The position numbers and the translations under genes are program-made. Below the pieces are notes generated by a model. The model was not told the origin of the DNA. It ran no database searches and saw only the letters and a program-made list of their open reading frames with translations. From a virus: 21,023 nucleotides of DNA. The DNA lies in the IMG/VR virus record IMGVR_UViG_3300027971_000262, positions 1 through 21,023 of that record. The stretch is one strand, 5' to 3'. The stretch's first letter is position 1, and the number at the start of each line of letters is the position of its first letter. Shown one piece after another: positions 1 to 6,761 of this stretch.

Positions 1-591
1 CACGGCATCGATTTCCTCCTCCGTCAACCACCCGCGCGGCTGCTCCACCATTTTGCTGGCGTCAGCGAAATGGTCCCCGCCGCCGCTCGCGGCCTGGGCG
101 GCGCACGAACCTTCACCGGGGGTTAATGTTCGTGCCTCCAGTTCGGCAACGCGGGCCCTCAGGCTGATCACCTTGTCGGCCAGGGCGCTGCACTTCACGG
201 AGTCGCGGTCTGCCCGCTGCTTCTCGCAATCTCGCTCGCGGATCGCGGAGTCACGCTCTTCTCTCGCCGCCATCACTTCGGCCAAAAGGACGCGGTAGCC
301 CTCCTCGCGGCTAACTCGGTCAGCGGCCTCGCGGTCCTCATCGACGACGCGGACGGATTCGCCGTGCAATAGACAATCTCCGATTGATTCAACAATGCAG
401 TCAGCCAGCCGCTCGTCGTGAGCGGACGTGATGTCCAACGTGAGCCGCTCCGTCCGCAGCCCACTTTGCCCCTCGCCCGTTTTGCTCACCGGCACTGAGC
501 ATTTGGCGGCATCGGCAAAGGGGCGGGCAATAGCCTCGGCCGTTCGCACAGCGGCGTCCCTTGCAATGTCGCGGCACCATGCGTGTGTCAT
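1..591 (-). CDS. Hypothetical protein, Glu/Arg-rich predicted coiled coil, C-terminus cut by window edge
   Basis: The minus-strand frame is open from an ATG at 591 to the window edge, giving 197 codons with no stop. A GGAGGG ribosome binding site lies six bases upstream, and the start overlaps the stop of the preceding 37-residue gene as ATGA. The N-terminal third starts MTHAWCRDIARDAAV and is mixed alpha/beta in character. The middle, about residues 85-150, is dense in Glu, Arg, Asp and Ala with repeats such as REEGYR and RERDSAIRERD, and reads as a coiled coil. It is followed by a Gly/Ala/Ser linker and the segment PRGWLTEEEIDA at the edge. I do not recognise a family. Position and composition suit a small phage accessory protein; no function is assigned. 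Confidence 0.8.
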   Translation of the reverse strand, partial: MTHAWCRDIARDAAVRTAEAIARPFADAAKCSVPVSKTGEGQSGLRTERLTLDITSAHDERLADCIVESIGDCLLHGESVRVVDEDREAADRVSREEGYRVLLAEVMAAREERDSAIRERDCEKQRADRDSVKCSALADKVISLRARVAELEARTLTPGEGSCAAQAASGGGDHFADASKMVEQPRGWLTEEEIDAV

Positions 592-701
592 CGGTGGCCC
601 TCCGGAATGAATCGCTCTATGAGATCGAGAATCTTCCCCAACGAGTCGAAGAAGACGTAGAAGGCCATTGCCCACAACATCGACCGCTCTTGCGTAGTCA
701 T
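588..701 (-). CDS. 37-residue small protein, amphipathic or membrane-associated
   Basis: The frame MTTQERSMLWAMAFYVFFDS continues through LGKILDLIERFIPEGHR to a TGA that overlaps the next start as ATGA. A GAGGGG ribosome binding site sits eight bases upstream of the ATG. The central stretch WAMAFYVFFDSLGKILDLI is hydrophobic but short and contains charges, so it could be a membrane-surface helix or a short membrane segment. The strong ribosome binding site and the overlap are the main reasons to believe it is real. Function unknown. Confidence 0.7.
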   Translation of the reverse strand: MTTQERSMLWAMAFYVFFDSLGKILDLIERFIPEGHR

Positions 702-714
702 GCCTTACCCCTCG

Positions 715-894
715 TTAAATGTCCCCAGCCCTGCCGATGTAACACTCATCGCACCACCATGTCGCATTGTTTTCTTCGTCCGGGCAAATCTCACGAACAT
801 ACGGATCGACGGTTAGCGTGCAGCGTTTTGCTTTGCCGCAATGATCGCAAGTGACTTCTTCGCCGTCGCTTTCATTCCAGTCCTGTGCGTCCAT
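715..894 (-). CDS. Small zinc-ribbon protein (59 aa)
   Basis: I place the start at the ATG at 894, giving MDAQDWNESDGEE, because AAGGAGG lies just upstream and the start directly follows the stop of the preceding gene at 899. A longer in-frame start at 969 would overlap that gene heavily. Two knuckles, CDHC near residue 17 and CDEC near residue 51, flank a segment with further cysteines, the layout of a zinc ribbon. Such tiny zinc-binding proteins are common in phage early regions and may bind nucleic acid or a host protein. The specific role cannot be told from sequence. Confidence 0.75.
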   Translation of the reverse strand: MDAQDWNESDGEEVTCDHCGKAKRCTLTVDPYVREICPDEENNATWWCDECYIGRAGDI

Positions 895-898
895 CCCA

Positions 899-1129
899 TC
901 ACCCCTCCTTCCGCTCGCGGGCTGCGAGCATCGCGTCTGCCGCCGTGAAAGCTTCAACCGCAAGTTCATCGTTCACCTCTGACGCATTTGCCAGCAGCCC
1001 CTGCAGCGCCGCCGCCGCGAAGTAGTCGCGGGCGTTGATTCCGTGCCACTTCAATACGCGTCCGTCTGCGTCGATTGTTTCCTGCGGATGCACCGGACCA
1101 CCACAATCCGCCAACGTCACTTCAGCCAT
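899..1129 (-). CDS. Hypothetical phage protein (76 aa)
   Basis: The gene starts MAEVTLADCGG behind a GGGAGGGG ribosome binding site. The C-terminal half, DYFAAAALQGLLAN followed by VEAFTAADAMLAARE, matches a pattern I know from many small phage proteins in which an AAALQGLLA helix precedes an A-D-A-M/L-L helix. The function of that group is not established as far as I know. It is the first protein gene after the tRNA-like pair in the leftward transcript. Confidence 0.8.
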   Translation of the reverse strand: MAEVTLADCGGPVHPQETIDADGRVLKWHGINARDYFAAAALQGLLANASEVNDELAVEAFTAADAMLAARERKEG

Positions 1130-1170
1130 CGCTTCCCCTCCCGCGGCGATGCCGCTGTTTGTCGAACCTA

Positions 1171-1245
1171 GGACGCGAGGCGGGACTCGAACCCGCGACC
1201 TCCCAACACACTTCGTGGGACTCTTCCAACTGAGTTACTCGCGCC
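1171..1245 (-). tRNA. tRNA-His-like gene (anticodon GTG), with degenerate anticodon arm
   Basis: The minus strand folds as a type I tRNA numbered without insertions. The acceptor GCGCGAG pairs with CTCGCGT and carries an extra G at -1 opposite C73, the bacterial tRNA-His identity signature. T8 and A9 are present. The D arm is ACTC/GAGT around AGTTGGAA, the variable loop AGGTC, and the T arm GCGGG/CCCGC around TTCGAGT. Canonical numbering then places GTG at 34-36, decoding His. The anticodon stem is poor: CCACG against TTGGG gives two pairs and a G-T wobble, and position 33 is A instead of U. A register shift gives four good pairs but a 10-base loop. CCA is not encoded. It may be a decaying phage tRNA or a tRNA mimic. 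Confidence 0.75.
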
Positions 1246-1249
1246 AAAT

Positions 1250-1322
1250 CGCCCGCGACGGAGTCCGAGTCCGCCCTTGCCGGTGTTGAGCCGGCCGTGC
1301 CCCACCACCGCGCCACCGGTGC
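1250..1322 (-). tRNA. Degenerate tRNA-like sequence with CAA in the anticodon loop
   Basis: This lies four bases upstream of the tRNA-His-like gene on the same strand and is 73 bases long. It has a perfect five-pair anticodon stem, GCCGG/CCGGC, around the loop CTCAACA, with U33 and the triplet CAA. A T-arm hairpin, GCGGA/TCCGT, surrounds CTCGGAC. The D arm, GCGC/GCAC, pairs three of four. The acceptor ends pair only about four of seven. CAA would be Leu, but the long Leu variable arm is missing. The body resembles elongator tRNA-Met with an altered anticodon. I read it as a decayed or mimic tRNA; a chance match is possible. Confidence 0.35.
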
Positions 1323-1373
1323 CTACACCACGCGAGCTATCTCCGAGATGTGTGGCGTCTCGGAGCGTATCGT

Positions 1374-1739
1374 TCACCGCTGACTGTACCGCCGGCAGGC
1401 ATACCACCGGCCATCCCGGCCCTGGGCGGTTCCCTCCTCAAGCACCGCGCCGCCGTTGTTGCAGCAGGCCGCCAGCGCCGCGTCCGGACTGCCGCCGACA
1501 CCGACACCCTCGTAGGTCGCGCCGTGGCTGGCCGCATGCACCAGCGAGCCAGACGAAGCCATCGCATCGGCGTGGCCTTGAGCCCCGCCGCGGCTGACCG
1601 TCCGGGTCGAAGCCGACGAGCAGTTGCCTCCGGTACAGGTGCTCGCCCTGGTCGTCGTCACCGAACGGCGAGAGAACGGGCCGGCGTGGGCCGCACCCGA
1701 GAGAACAGTCACCGCGAGCATCGCCATGAGAATCCGCAT
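1374..1739 (-). CDS. Small secreted protein with Cys-Cys C-terminal module
   Basis: The start at 1739 is chosen because GGAGG lies five bases upstream and the protein then begins with a textbook signal peptide: MRILMAMLAVTVLSGAAHA, with cleavage likely after AHA, followed by GPFSRR. A Thr/Ser/Arg-rich linker leads to a C-terminal module of about 45 residues containing GVGVGGSP, AALAACC and GRDGRWYACRRY. Exported proteins with a GPFxRR start and this Cys-Cys/WYAC module are familiar to me from planctomycetes, although this is memory and not a search. The mature protein would sit outside the cytoplasmic membrane. A phage gene for a secreted protein may alter the lysogen's surface; that role is inference. 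Confidence 0.8.
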   Translation of the reverse strand: MRILMAMLAVTVLSGAAHAGPFSRRSVTTTRASTCTGGNCSSASTRTVSRGGAQGHADAMASSGSLVHAASHGATYEGVGVGGSPDAALAACCNNGGAVLEEGTAQGRDGRWYACRRYSQR

Positions 1740-1784
1740 ATCCACCTCCGTGGGAAAGAGCATCGATCCATCGATCCCCAAACA

Positions 1785-2051
1785 CTAACACGCCCCGGAC
1801 TTGTCTCCGGCGGCCTCAAGCAGAGCGCGGAGCCGGCGGATCTCGGCTGCGGCATCCTCGAGAATCTCAAACGAGAACGGGCTATCGGCGGGCACCGCGG
1901 CGATAGCTTCCAGCCGATCGGCAATGTCCGGCTCCGGCGGTGCCGGCAGGCGGGCCAGCGGCTTGCCGTTCGCCGGCACGTGGCCGGCACAGAAGTGCCG
2001 GCCGTCGGCGTCTCGCCAGCGGGCAGGGGCTGAGCAGCGGGTGCAGGTCAT
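1785..2051 (-). CDS. Small protein with N-terminal zinc-binding knuckle and C-terminal helix (88 aa)
   Basis: The gene begins MTCTRCSAPARW and has a CxxC knuckle at residues 3-6, with C21 and H24 as possible further ligands (HFCAGH), suggesting a tiny zinc finger. The C-terminal half, EDAAAEIRRLRALLEAA, is a heptad-like helix often seen in short phage proteins. It is preceded by AAGGAG and overlaps the stop of the replication-like gene as ATGA, so the two are probably translationally coupled. No firm function. Confidence 0.8.
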   Translation of the reverse strand: MTCTRCSAPARWRDADGRHFCAGHVPANGKPLARLPAPPEPDIADRLEAIAAVPADSPFSFEILEDAAAEIRRLRALLEAAGDKSGAC

Positions 2052-2911
2052 GTCGTCTCCTTCGTGAGTGATTCCAAGACCTTCCGCTTCGTCGCCTCAA
2101 ACCGCTGGGCGTCGTCGCCCGTCCAGACCGCCGGCGGGGCCTTCTCCGGCTCCCTGCCGCCCCGCTTGGCCTTGGGGGCGTCGTACTGCCCGCCAAGGCA
2201 CAGATCCACGAACCGCGGGCCGACGAACTGCACAAGCGTCACCGGCGTCTCAAAGTACCGGCACTTGCCGAGCCGCTTTGTCGCCTCTTCCGCCTTGTCG
2301 CCCCAGCCGACTTCCGCCAGCCGATCCGACCAGCCGTCCGGGGGCGTGGTGGGCTTCCACTCGCGGCGATTACCGGCAGCCGCCCCGGCGTTCCAGGCAG
2401 CCCGGAACGCCTTCCACGTCTCTTCCGGGGATTCCGGCTTTCCTTGCGCAGCTTCTCGCGGAGGAGGAGGATCTTCTCCTGTATCTCCTCTATCTCCTCT
2501 CCCGCGCTTGAGCGCCGGATCTTCCGGCGCTTGAGCGCCGGGACTGCCGGCGCGTCGGCGTTTGTCCTCGTACGAGGTCGCCCGATCGGCCTGCTGGAGC
2601 CTCGACTTGGCCGCCTGGCTGAACCGGCGATCCCACCCTGGGATAGCAACGGTGGCGTCCGTCTCGTCGATCTCCAGCCACCCGACGGCGGCCACGTGAT
2701 GCCAAAAGGCTTGATCCTGGCCGCACGTCCGCACGAGCCGCGGAATGGTCATCCGTGCCCGGCCGTTGGCCGTGTTCAACGCCGCCCAGCCCCACAGCCG
2801 CAGGAGCGAGAAGACGATCTCCTCGACCGGCCGCCCGGTCGTGTCGATCAGCTCCTGCACCTCCGGCTTGTCTGGCAGACCGATGTCGTAGGCAATCCAT
2901 TCACCCGCCAC
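2048..2911 (-). CDS. Putative replication-initiation or DNA-binding protein (winged-helix-like N-terminus)
   Basis: The start is taken as GTG at 2911, which shares its G with the TAG stop of the upstream zinc-finger gene and has GGGGAGGA five bases before it. This gives 287 residues beginning VAGEWIAYDIGLPDKPEV. An upstream start would run through that gene. Residues 1-110, with TGRPVEEIVFSLLRLWGW, ARMTIPRLVR and VAAVGWLEI, resemble phage proteins with a DnaD/replication-protein-O-like winged helix that read DNA near the origin. A charged low-complexity linker follows (about 115-175). The C-terminal half has EETWKAFRAAWN and RYFETPVTLVQFV, the latter like the C-terminal part of DnaD-type phage replisome organisers. 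I assign a replication role tentatively. The immediate neighbours are small zinc-ribbon genes. Confidence 0.75.
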   Translation of the reverse strand: MAGEWIAYDIGLPDKPEVQELIDTTGRPVEEIVFSLLRLWGWAALNTANGRARMTIPRLVRTCGQDQAFWHHVAAVGWLEIDETDATVAIPGWDRRFSQAAKSRLQQADRATSYEDKRRRAGSPGAQAPEDPALKRGRGDRGDTGEDPPPPREAAQGKPESPEETWKAFRAAWNAGAAAGNRREWKPTTPPDGWSDRLAEVGWGDKAEEATKRLGKCRYFETPVTLVQFVGPRFVDLCLGGQYDAPKAKRGGREPEKAPPAVWTGDDAQRFEATKRKVLESLTKETT

Positions 2912-3168
2912 TATTCGTCCTCCCCGTAGTTCTCGCCGTGGTAGGACCGCTCCGCCCCGACGTTCCTGCACTCGTCGCAAAATCGCTTTTCGCCTCTGAA
3001 CTCTCGCCCGCACGATTCGCAAACGTCCGGGGCTGTCTTGTTGGAAATCGCGTCTGAATGGCTCGCCGGAAGCCCAAACGACTTGCGGCCCTCGCATCGT
3101 GAGCAAACGCCGCTCTTGCTCCGCGTGTCACGGCCGCAAAACAGGCAGCACACCAATTCACCCGCCAT
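2911..3168 (-). CDS. Double zinc-ribbon protein (85 aa)
   Basis: The protein begins MAGELVCCLFCGRDT and contains four CxxC knuckles: CLFC, CSRC, CESC and CDEC. That is enough for two zinc ribbons separated by about 25 residues. The stop TAG provides the first base of the next gene's GTG start, so expression is likely coupled to the replication-like gene. The start overlaps the end of the preceding gene by 11 bases. A nucleic-acid-binding or adaptor role is plausible from the fold alone. Confidence 0.8.
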   Translation of the reverse strand: MAGELVCCLFCGRDTRSKSGVCSRCEGRKSFGLPASHSDAISNKTAPDVCESCGREFRGEKRFCDECRNVGAERSYHGENYGEDE

Positions 3169-3403
3169 CCGCGTCCTCCTGTCCGTCCTCGTCCGCCGCC
3201 GCCGGCGTCGCGTCCCACAGTTCCTGAAGCTTCCGCCGCTCCTCCGCCAACGCCTTCCGCCTCGTCGCCAGCTCCTTCAGCAGCTCGAACGCCGCCACCG
3301 CCCCCAGCTCCTCGTTGCGGTCGAGGATCTGCTTCTTGATCGCGTCCAGCTCGTCGGCCTGGGCGATGGCGATGAGGGCGGCGTAGTCGGAGGGGAGGGT
3401 CAT
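3158..3403 (-). CDS. Hypothetical helical protein (81 aa)
   Basis: The start at 3403 (MTLPSDYAALIAIAQ) is chosen because the 71 residues further upstream in the frame are compositionally unlike coding sequence and overlap the DUF262 gene. The protein is almost wholly charged and helical, including ELATRRKALAEERRKLQEL, and ends in a very acidic tail (AADEDGQEDADGG). It is probably a coiled coil. The ribosome binding site is weak (AAAGG about eight bases upstream), making this start less certain than most here. Function unknown. Confidence 0.7.
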   Translation of the reverse strand: MTLPSDYAALIAIAQADELDAIKKQILDRNEELGAVAAFELLKELATRRKALAEERRKLQELWDATPAAADEDGQEDADGG

Positions 3404-3441
3404 GGGGTTTGCCTTTGGCTTGCGTGTCGTCTGCGTGCTGT

Positions 3442-4593
3442 TCACTCGCCAACTTGCCTTCTGCCCCTGGATCGGTTGAGAATCGCAGGCTCGGCGAACG
3501 TCTCCGTCCCTCCATCCGCGTGGGGAACGAGGTGGCTTTCGTCGTACCCAGCCTGGGCTACGATCCGCCGGGATCGCTTGAGCTGCTCGATCTTCGGTCC
3601 ACCAAAAGCCTCGCACTTAAAAAGCCACTTGAGCGAGACTTGATCGATGCGAAACAGCATCGGCGTGCCATCCACTTCGATCTCGTATCGCGCCGACCAC
3701 GTTTTCCTGTTTACGTTCGACGCCACGAACCAGCGGACCAACTCCACGAACGCATCAGACGGGCACCCGATGCTCTTGATGTGCAGGTAGGCCGAATACA
3801 TAGCGCGAACGGCCGTCATGTCCCAACGCTTGGCGTCGAAAGACTTCGTTTCTTCGGAAAGCAGGGCGTTCACACTCTCGATCGCTCTGATGAATCCGTC
3901 GCACTTTGATTGCCATTCATCTCGATTTCCATCGAGCCATCCTCGCACCCTCCGCTCGATCTGGTCGCTGATGCTTCGCTCAGACTTTGCGTAGAGCTGA
4001 AGGTCTTTGTGGCGGGTTGCGTACTTGTAGAACAGACCGAGGCTGTGCCTGTGCAACTGGCCGGCCTTCTTGCGGCCGTGCTCGCTTGAGCGACTGATAC
4101 CCGCCATGCCGACCGACAAATCGTCTACTGTCGTCCGGACCATCTGGTACAGCGATCGGCCGGCATCATCAGATTCCAAGTCGCCGCGGTACTTCTCGTA
4201 CGGAATCAGCCCAACCCCGTCGTTAAGGTGCTGAAAGTCCATCCGGGCATCGTCGTGGGTTTCGTACACCATTGACTGCTGGGACACCTGAGCGCCGCGC
4301 AGCGACTCAACCTGCTCCCTGCACAATCCGTACTCGGATGGACCATCGATTGCTCGCATGAGCGTTGTGATTCGTTGCCTTCCATCCTGAAGAAAACTTG
4401 TGTTCCCTCCCTTGAGACGGTAGGTCGTGATTACTCCGAGCACGTGACCGAGCGAAATCGTCCTAGCGAGGAAATGGTTGGCCTTTTTCTGCGTCCACAC
4501 GTACTCGCGCTGGTAGTCGGGATCAGTCAACTCCTTCGACCGATAGTCGTTGACGATGTCCCTGGCGTACCTCGTTGATGGTCCAAGATTCAT
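3442..4593 (-). CDS. DUF262 domain protein with C-terminal HNH-like nuclease motif
   Basis: The ATG at 4593 overlaps the methyltransferase stop as ATGA, giving 383 residues. Residues about 10-80 show the DUF262 (GmrS/ParB-like) pattern: DPDYQREYVW, the helix FLARTISLGHVLGVI, and the signature DGRQRITTL at 70-78, which in this superfamily is the nucleotide-handling motif. A helical middle follows. The C-terminus has ESHLVPHADGGTE (H354) and EPAILNRSRGRR (N373, R), the layout of an HNH/His-Me nuclease. DUF262 plus HNH/DUF1524 is the architecture of GmrSD and SspE restriction enzymes, which cut modified DNA using nucleotides. Here the partner is an adjacent DNA methyltransferase. I infer a restriction or superinfection-exclusion role. 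GC is visibly lower than in neighbours. The domain calls are by eye. Confidence 0.8.
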   Translation of the reverse strand: MNLGPSTRYARDIVNDYRSKELTDPDYQREYVWTQKKANHFLARTISLGHVLGVITTYRLKGGNTSFLQDGRQRITTLMRAIDGPSEYGLCREQVESLRGAQVSQQSMVYETHDDARMDFQHLNDGVGLIPYEKYRGDLESDDAGRSLYQMVRTTVDDLSVGMAGISRSSEHGRKKAGQLHRHSLGLFYKYATRHKDLQLYAKSERSISDQIERRVRGWLDGNRDEWQSKCDGFIRAIESVNALLSEETKSFDAKRWDMTAVRAMYSAYLHIKSIGCPSDAFVELVRWFVASNVNRKTWSARYEIEVDGTPMLFRIDQVSLKWLFKCEAFGGPKIEQLKRSRRIVAQAGYDESHLVPHADGGTETFAEPAILNRSRGRRQVGE

Positions 4594-6029
4594 TGGTTCA
4601 CCTTCGTTCCACTGAGCCTCACGTGTGCCACATCCGAAAACGTCTCGCTCTTCTCGACACCGACGTACTTCCGGCCGTTTCGCACTGATGCAACGCCGGT
4701 GGTTCCGCTTCCGTTGAACGGATCGACGACGAGATCGCCGGGCATGGAAGCACAAAGGACGATCGGCTCGACCAGGGCCAGGGGCAGTTGCGTGGGGAAG
4801 TCTGGGATACGCTCCGCGCAAGTCCCGGTCAGCCTCGGGATCTGCCACACGTCGTCCCAGAGCTTCCCGCCGGCTGAGGCGCGACTGTCGCCGTACTTCG
4901 TCTGGCGATCGCTCGGGCGAGTCACCGGCTCCGGGTTGAAGACGAAAGACTTCTCGTCCTTGACGGCATAGAAGATGTGGCGGCTTGTTCGGTTGAACTT
5001 GTTCTGGCAGTTCACGCCGAAAGTCTCGTACCACTTGATCCACGACCGGAGAGTCAGGCCCCGACGCTTGAGGATCATGGCGTATTCGGCAGCGTACTCG
5101 TCGCCAATCATCACCCACAGCGAACCATCTTCGGTAAGACAATCGCAGCACAGCCCGATCCATTCATCCACCCACCGCAGGTAAGCGCCGTCCGAGAGGC
5201 TGTCGGCATCCTTTCCTGGGCCATAGTCGATGCCGATGTTGTAGGGTGGGTCGGTGAAGATTAGCCGCGCCGGCCCGTGCTCGTCTCGCACGGAAGCTAG
5301 ACCGTCGAGGACATCGACGTTGAGAATCGACCACTCAGGACGGCCGGTTTCATGCTCGACGGCCTTCGCGGCCGCCTCCTCGAGCTCCAGGCGGCGCTTA
5401 CGGCTGCGAATCTCCCGCAGCGCTGCTGCGGGCTTCATTTCAAGTGCCGCGACTTTCTTGGCGAGATCGCTGTGGCTGCATATCTGCTCAGCACGGCCCA
5501 TAGTGCCGGTCGATGCACTGGCTTCGGCAGCGCGCGCCTCGCGTGCGACGTGCTTGCCGCTGTTGTTTAGACGCGGCTCATTGTGATCCGCGTCTAAAGC
5601 CTTTTGCTTGACAGAGGCGCGCCCAACTTTTCCGTCTGAAGCTGCTTGAGATTTTTTCCGATTCGCCTCCTTCTTGATCTCTCCGTGCTTCTTCTCCCAC
5701 TTCTCCGATTCCTTCTGATACCGAATAAAGATCACGCACTTGACCGTCTCGTCCAAGTCGCGCCGCGGGCCGTTCATCGTCCAGGCGTAGTCCCACGGAT
5801 TGCCTCGATACTCTCGAGTGATCGGCTTGAGACCTAGCTCGATGCAGGCGCGGTAGCGATTGCGACCGTCGAGAATCATGCCATCACAAATCGTGATTGG
5901 CTCTTCCTGCCCCTTCTTCTTGATGTCGTCTCGCAGTTGCGCAAACGCCTTGTCTTTCATCATGGGCCAGCCGTCTGCGGCCGGGTGACCCTTAAGCTCC
6001 ACCATCGTTGCTGGCATGCTTCCCTCCAT
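4590..6029 (-). CDS. ParB-like domain fused to beta-class DNA methyltransferase
   Basis: The start at 6029 follows the upstream stop by two bases and has GGGGGAGGG seven bases before it; an internal ATG at 6017 with GGAGGG is an alternative. The 479-residue protein has an N-terminal ParB-like nuclease/CTPase-fold domain (about 8-75: LRDDIKKKGQEEPITICDG, then LDGRNRYRACIELG). A basic helical linker with lysine-rich segments follows (about 95-230). The C-terminal SAM-dependent methyltransferase has catalytic DPPYNIG at about 260 and the SAM-binding DPFNGSGTTG at about 436. Motif IV before motif I defines the beta class, so the product is N6-methyladenine or N4-methylcytosine in DNA. ParB-methyltransferase fusions are known in phages. 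Here it overlaps the DUF262-HNH gene, suggesting it either protects against or works with that nuclease. Confidence 0.92.
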   Translation of the reverse strand: MEGSMPATMVELKGHPAADGWPMMKDKAFAQLRDDIKKKGQEEPITICDGMILDGRNRYRACIELGLKPITREYRGNPWDYAWTMNGPRRDLDETVKCVIFIRYQKESEKWEKKHGEIKKEANRKKSQAASDGKVGRASVKQKALDADHNEPRLNNSGKHVAREARAAEASASTGTMGRAEQICSHSDLAKKVAALEMKPAAALREIRSRKRRLELEEAAAKAVEHETGRPEWSILNVDVLDGLASVRDEHGPARLIFTDPPYNIGIDYGPGKDADSLSDGAYLRWVDEWIGLCCDCLTEDGSLWVMIGDEYAAEYAMILKRRGLTLRSWIKWYETFGVNCQNKFNRTSRHIFYAVKDEKSFVFNPEPVTRPSDRQTKYGDSRASAGGKLWDDVWQIPRLTGTCAERIPDFPTQLPLALVEPIVLCASMPGDLVVDPFNGSGTTGVASVRNGRKYVGVEKSETFSDVAHVRLSGTKVNQ

Positions 6030-6031
6030 AG

Positions 6032-6361
6032 TCACACCCTCCCCCCACACACCACCCGCCACTCCGTCTCGCCCCGCCTGGCGGCCGACTTGACCTCCAG
6101 CCCCGTCCGCTCGACCTTGCCGAGCCGCTCGAGCCGCTTCATGCGGCGGATCACCTGCTGATCGCTCATGGTGCCGATCCGAGCCGCCAGCTCGGTCTTG
6201 CCGGCCGGCCCGGCGGCCAGCGCCGCGAGGATAAGCCGTTCGTGTTCGTCAACCGCGGCGGCCGTCATCGCCTGCCCGGCCGCCACCGATGTCGGCGGAT
6301 CGGTGCGGCGGGCCGGGGCCGCGTCAAAGTCGAGGAAGTGCTGGCCCTGGAAGGTCGTCAT
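6032..6361 (-). CDS. Winged-helix DNA-binding protein (109 aa)
   Basis: The ATG at 6361 overlaps the preceding stop as ATGA and yields MTTFQGQHFLDFDAAPARRT. The N-terminal part contains DPPTSVAAGQA, a motif common in phage proteins that carry a MarR-like winged helix. Residues about 50-100 give the domain: HERLILAALAAG, KTELAARIG, SDQQVIRRMKRLERLGKVE, with a wing around TGLEVKSAARRGETEWRVV. It likely binds DNA and could regulate the methyltransferase/nuclease pair that begins two bases downstream of its stop. That regulatory link is inference from adjacency. Confidence 0.8.
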   Translation of the reverse strand: MTTFQGQHFLDFDAAPARRTDPPTSVAAGQAMTAAAVDEHERLILAALAAGPAGKTELAARIGTMSDQQVIRRMKRLERLGKVERTGLEVKSAARRGETEWRVVCGGRV

Positions 6362-6744
6362 GTGCTCACCAGCCCTTCCGCCTCGAGCAGCTGCCGGCAC
6401 CGGAAGATCAGCGCCTCGCGAGCCCCGTCGCGGTCCTCGGCGTCTTCGGCCTGGCGGTAGCGGTCGCAGGCAGCGGCCAGGAGGATGATGTACTGGTCGC
6501 GCCGGGTGGCGTACGTCTCGTCGCAGAAGTCTCCGCGGCTGTTCGTCTTCGCGTCACGCAGGATGCTCTTGCCGAGACTCTTGTCAGTCCGGTGCGAGTC
6601 GCGCCGCTCCTTCAGGCACCAGCGGCACACATCCATCCTTCCGCCGAGGAGTCCGGTGCGAGCGGCAAACGCCCCAGGCGGCTTCGTCTCGCGGCACTCC
6701 GTGCACGCCTTCGGCTGTTCGCCGATCGTTGTGATTCCCCCCAT
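6358..6744 (-). CDS. Zinc-ribbon protein resembling HNH-nuclease-associated ribbons (128 aa)
   Basis: The start has GGAGGA four bases upstream. Residues 14-46 hold CTECRETKPPGAFA and CRWCLKERR, two CxxC knuckles in the spacing of the ribbon that precedes many phage HNH endonucleases (CxxCxxxKPLxxF then CKxC). The rest is helical and charged, with a segment QYIILLAAACDRYRQAED, and no HNH His-Asn-His triad is visible. I treat it as a DNA- or protein-binding zinc protein and not a nuclease. It opens the four-gene group ending in the DUF262 gene. Confidence 0.8.
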   Translation of the reverse strand: MGGITTIGEQPKACTECRETKPPGAFAARTGLLGGRMDVCRWCLKERRDSHRTDKSLGKSILRDAKTNSRGDFCDETYATRRDQYIILLAAACDRYRQAEDAEDRDGAREALIFRCRQLLEAEGLVST

Positions 6745-6761
6745 CGACTCCTCCGTGTGTC

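Noticed and set aside
1171-1245. tRNA-like gene as the phage attachment site
   Set aside because: An attachment site would be expected next to the integrase about 11 kb away, and the tRNA is nearly whole instead of a 3' fragment; no evidence supports it.
1122-1407. Minus-strand ORFs over the tRNA-like pair (64 and 79 aa)
   Set aside because: They contain the typical shadow of tRNA genes (SNSVGRV, GSSPASRP) and have no independent support.
1350-2033. Plus-strand 227-residue frame
   Set aside because: It runs antisense to the secreted-protein and zinc-knuckle genes, is Arg/Pro-rich, and has no ribosome binding site.
4594-5163. Upstream extension of the DUF262 frame to 5163 (190 more residues)
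   Set aside because: It lies antisense in frame to nothing but on top of the methyltransferase gene, has Arg-rich shadow composition and no ribosome binding site; the ATGA overlap at 4593 is the natural start.
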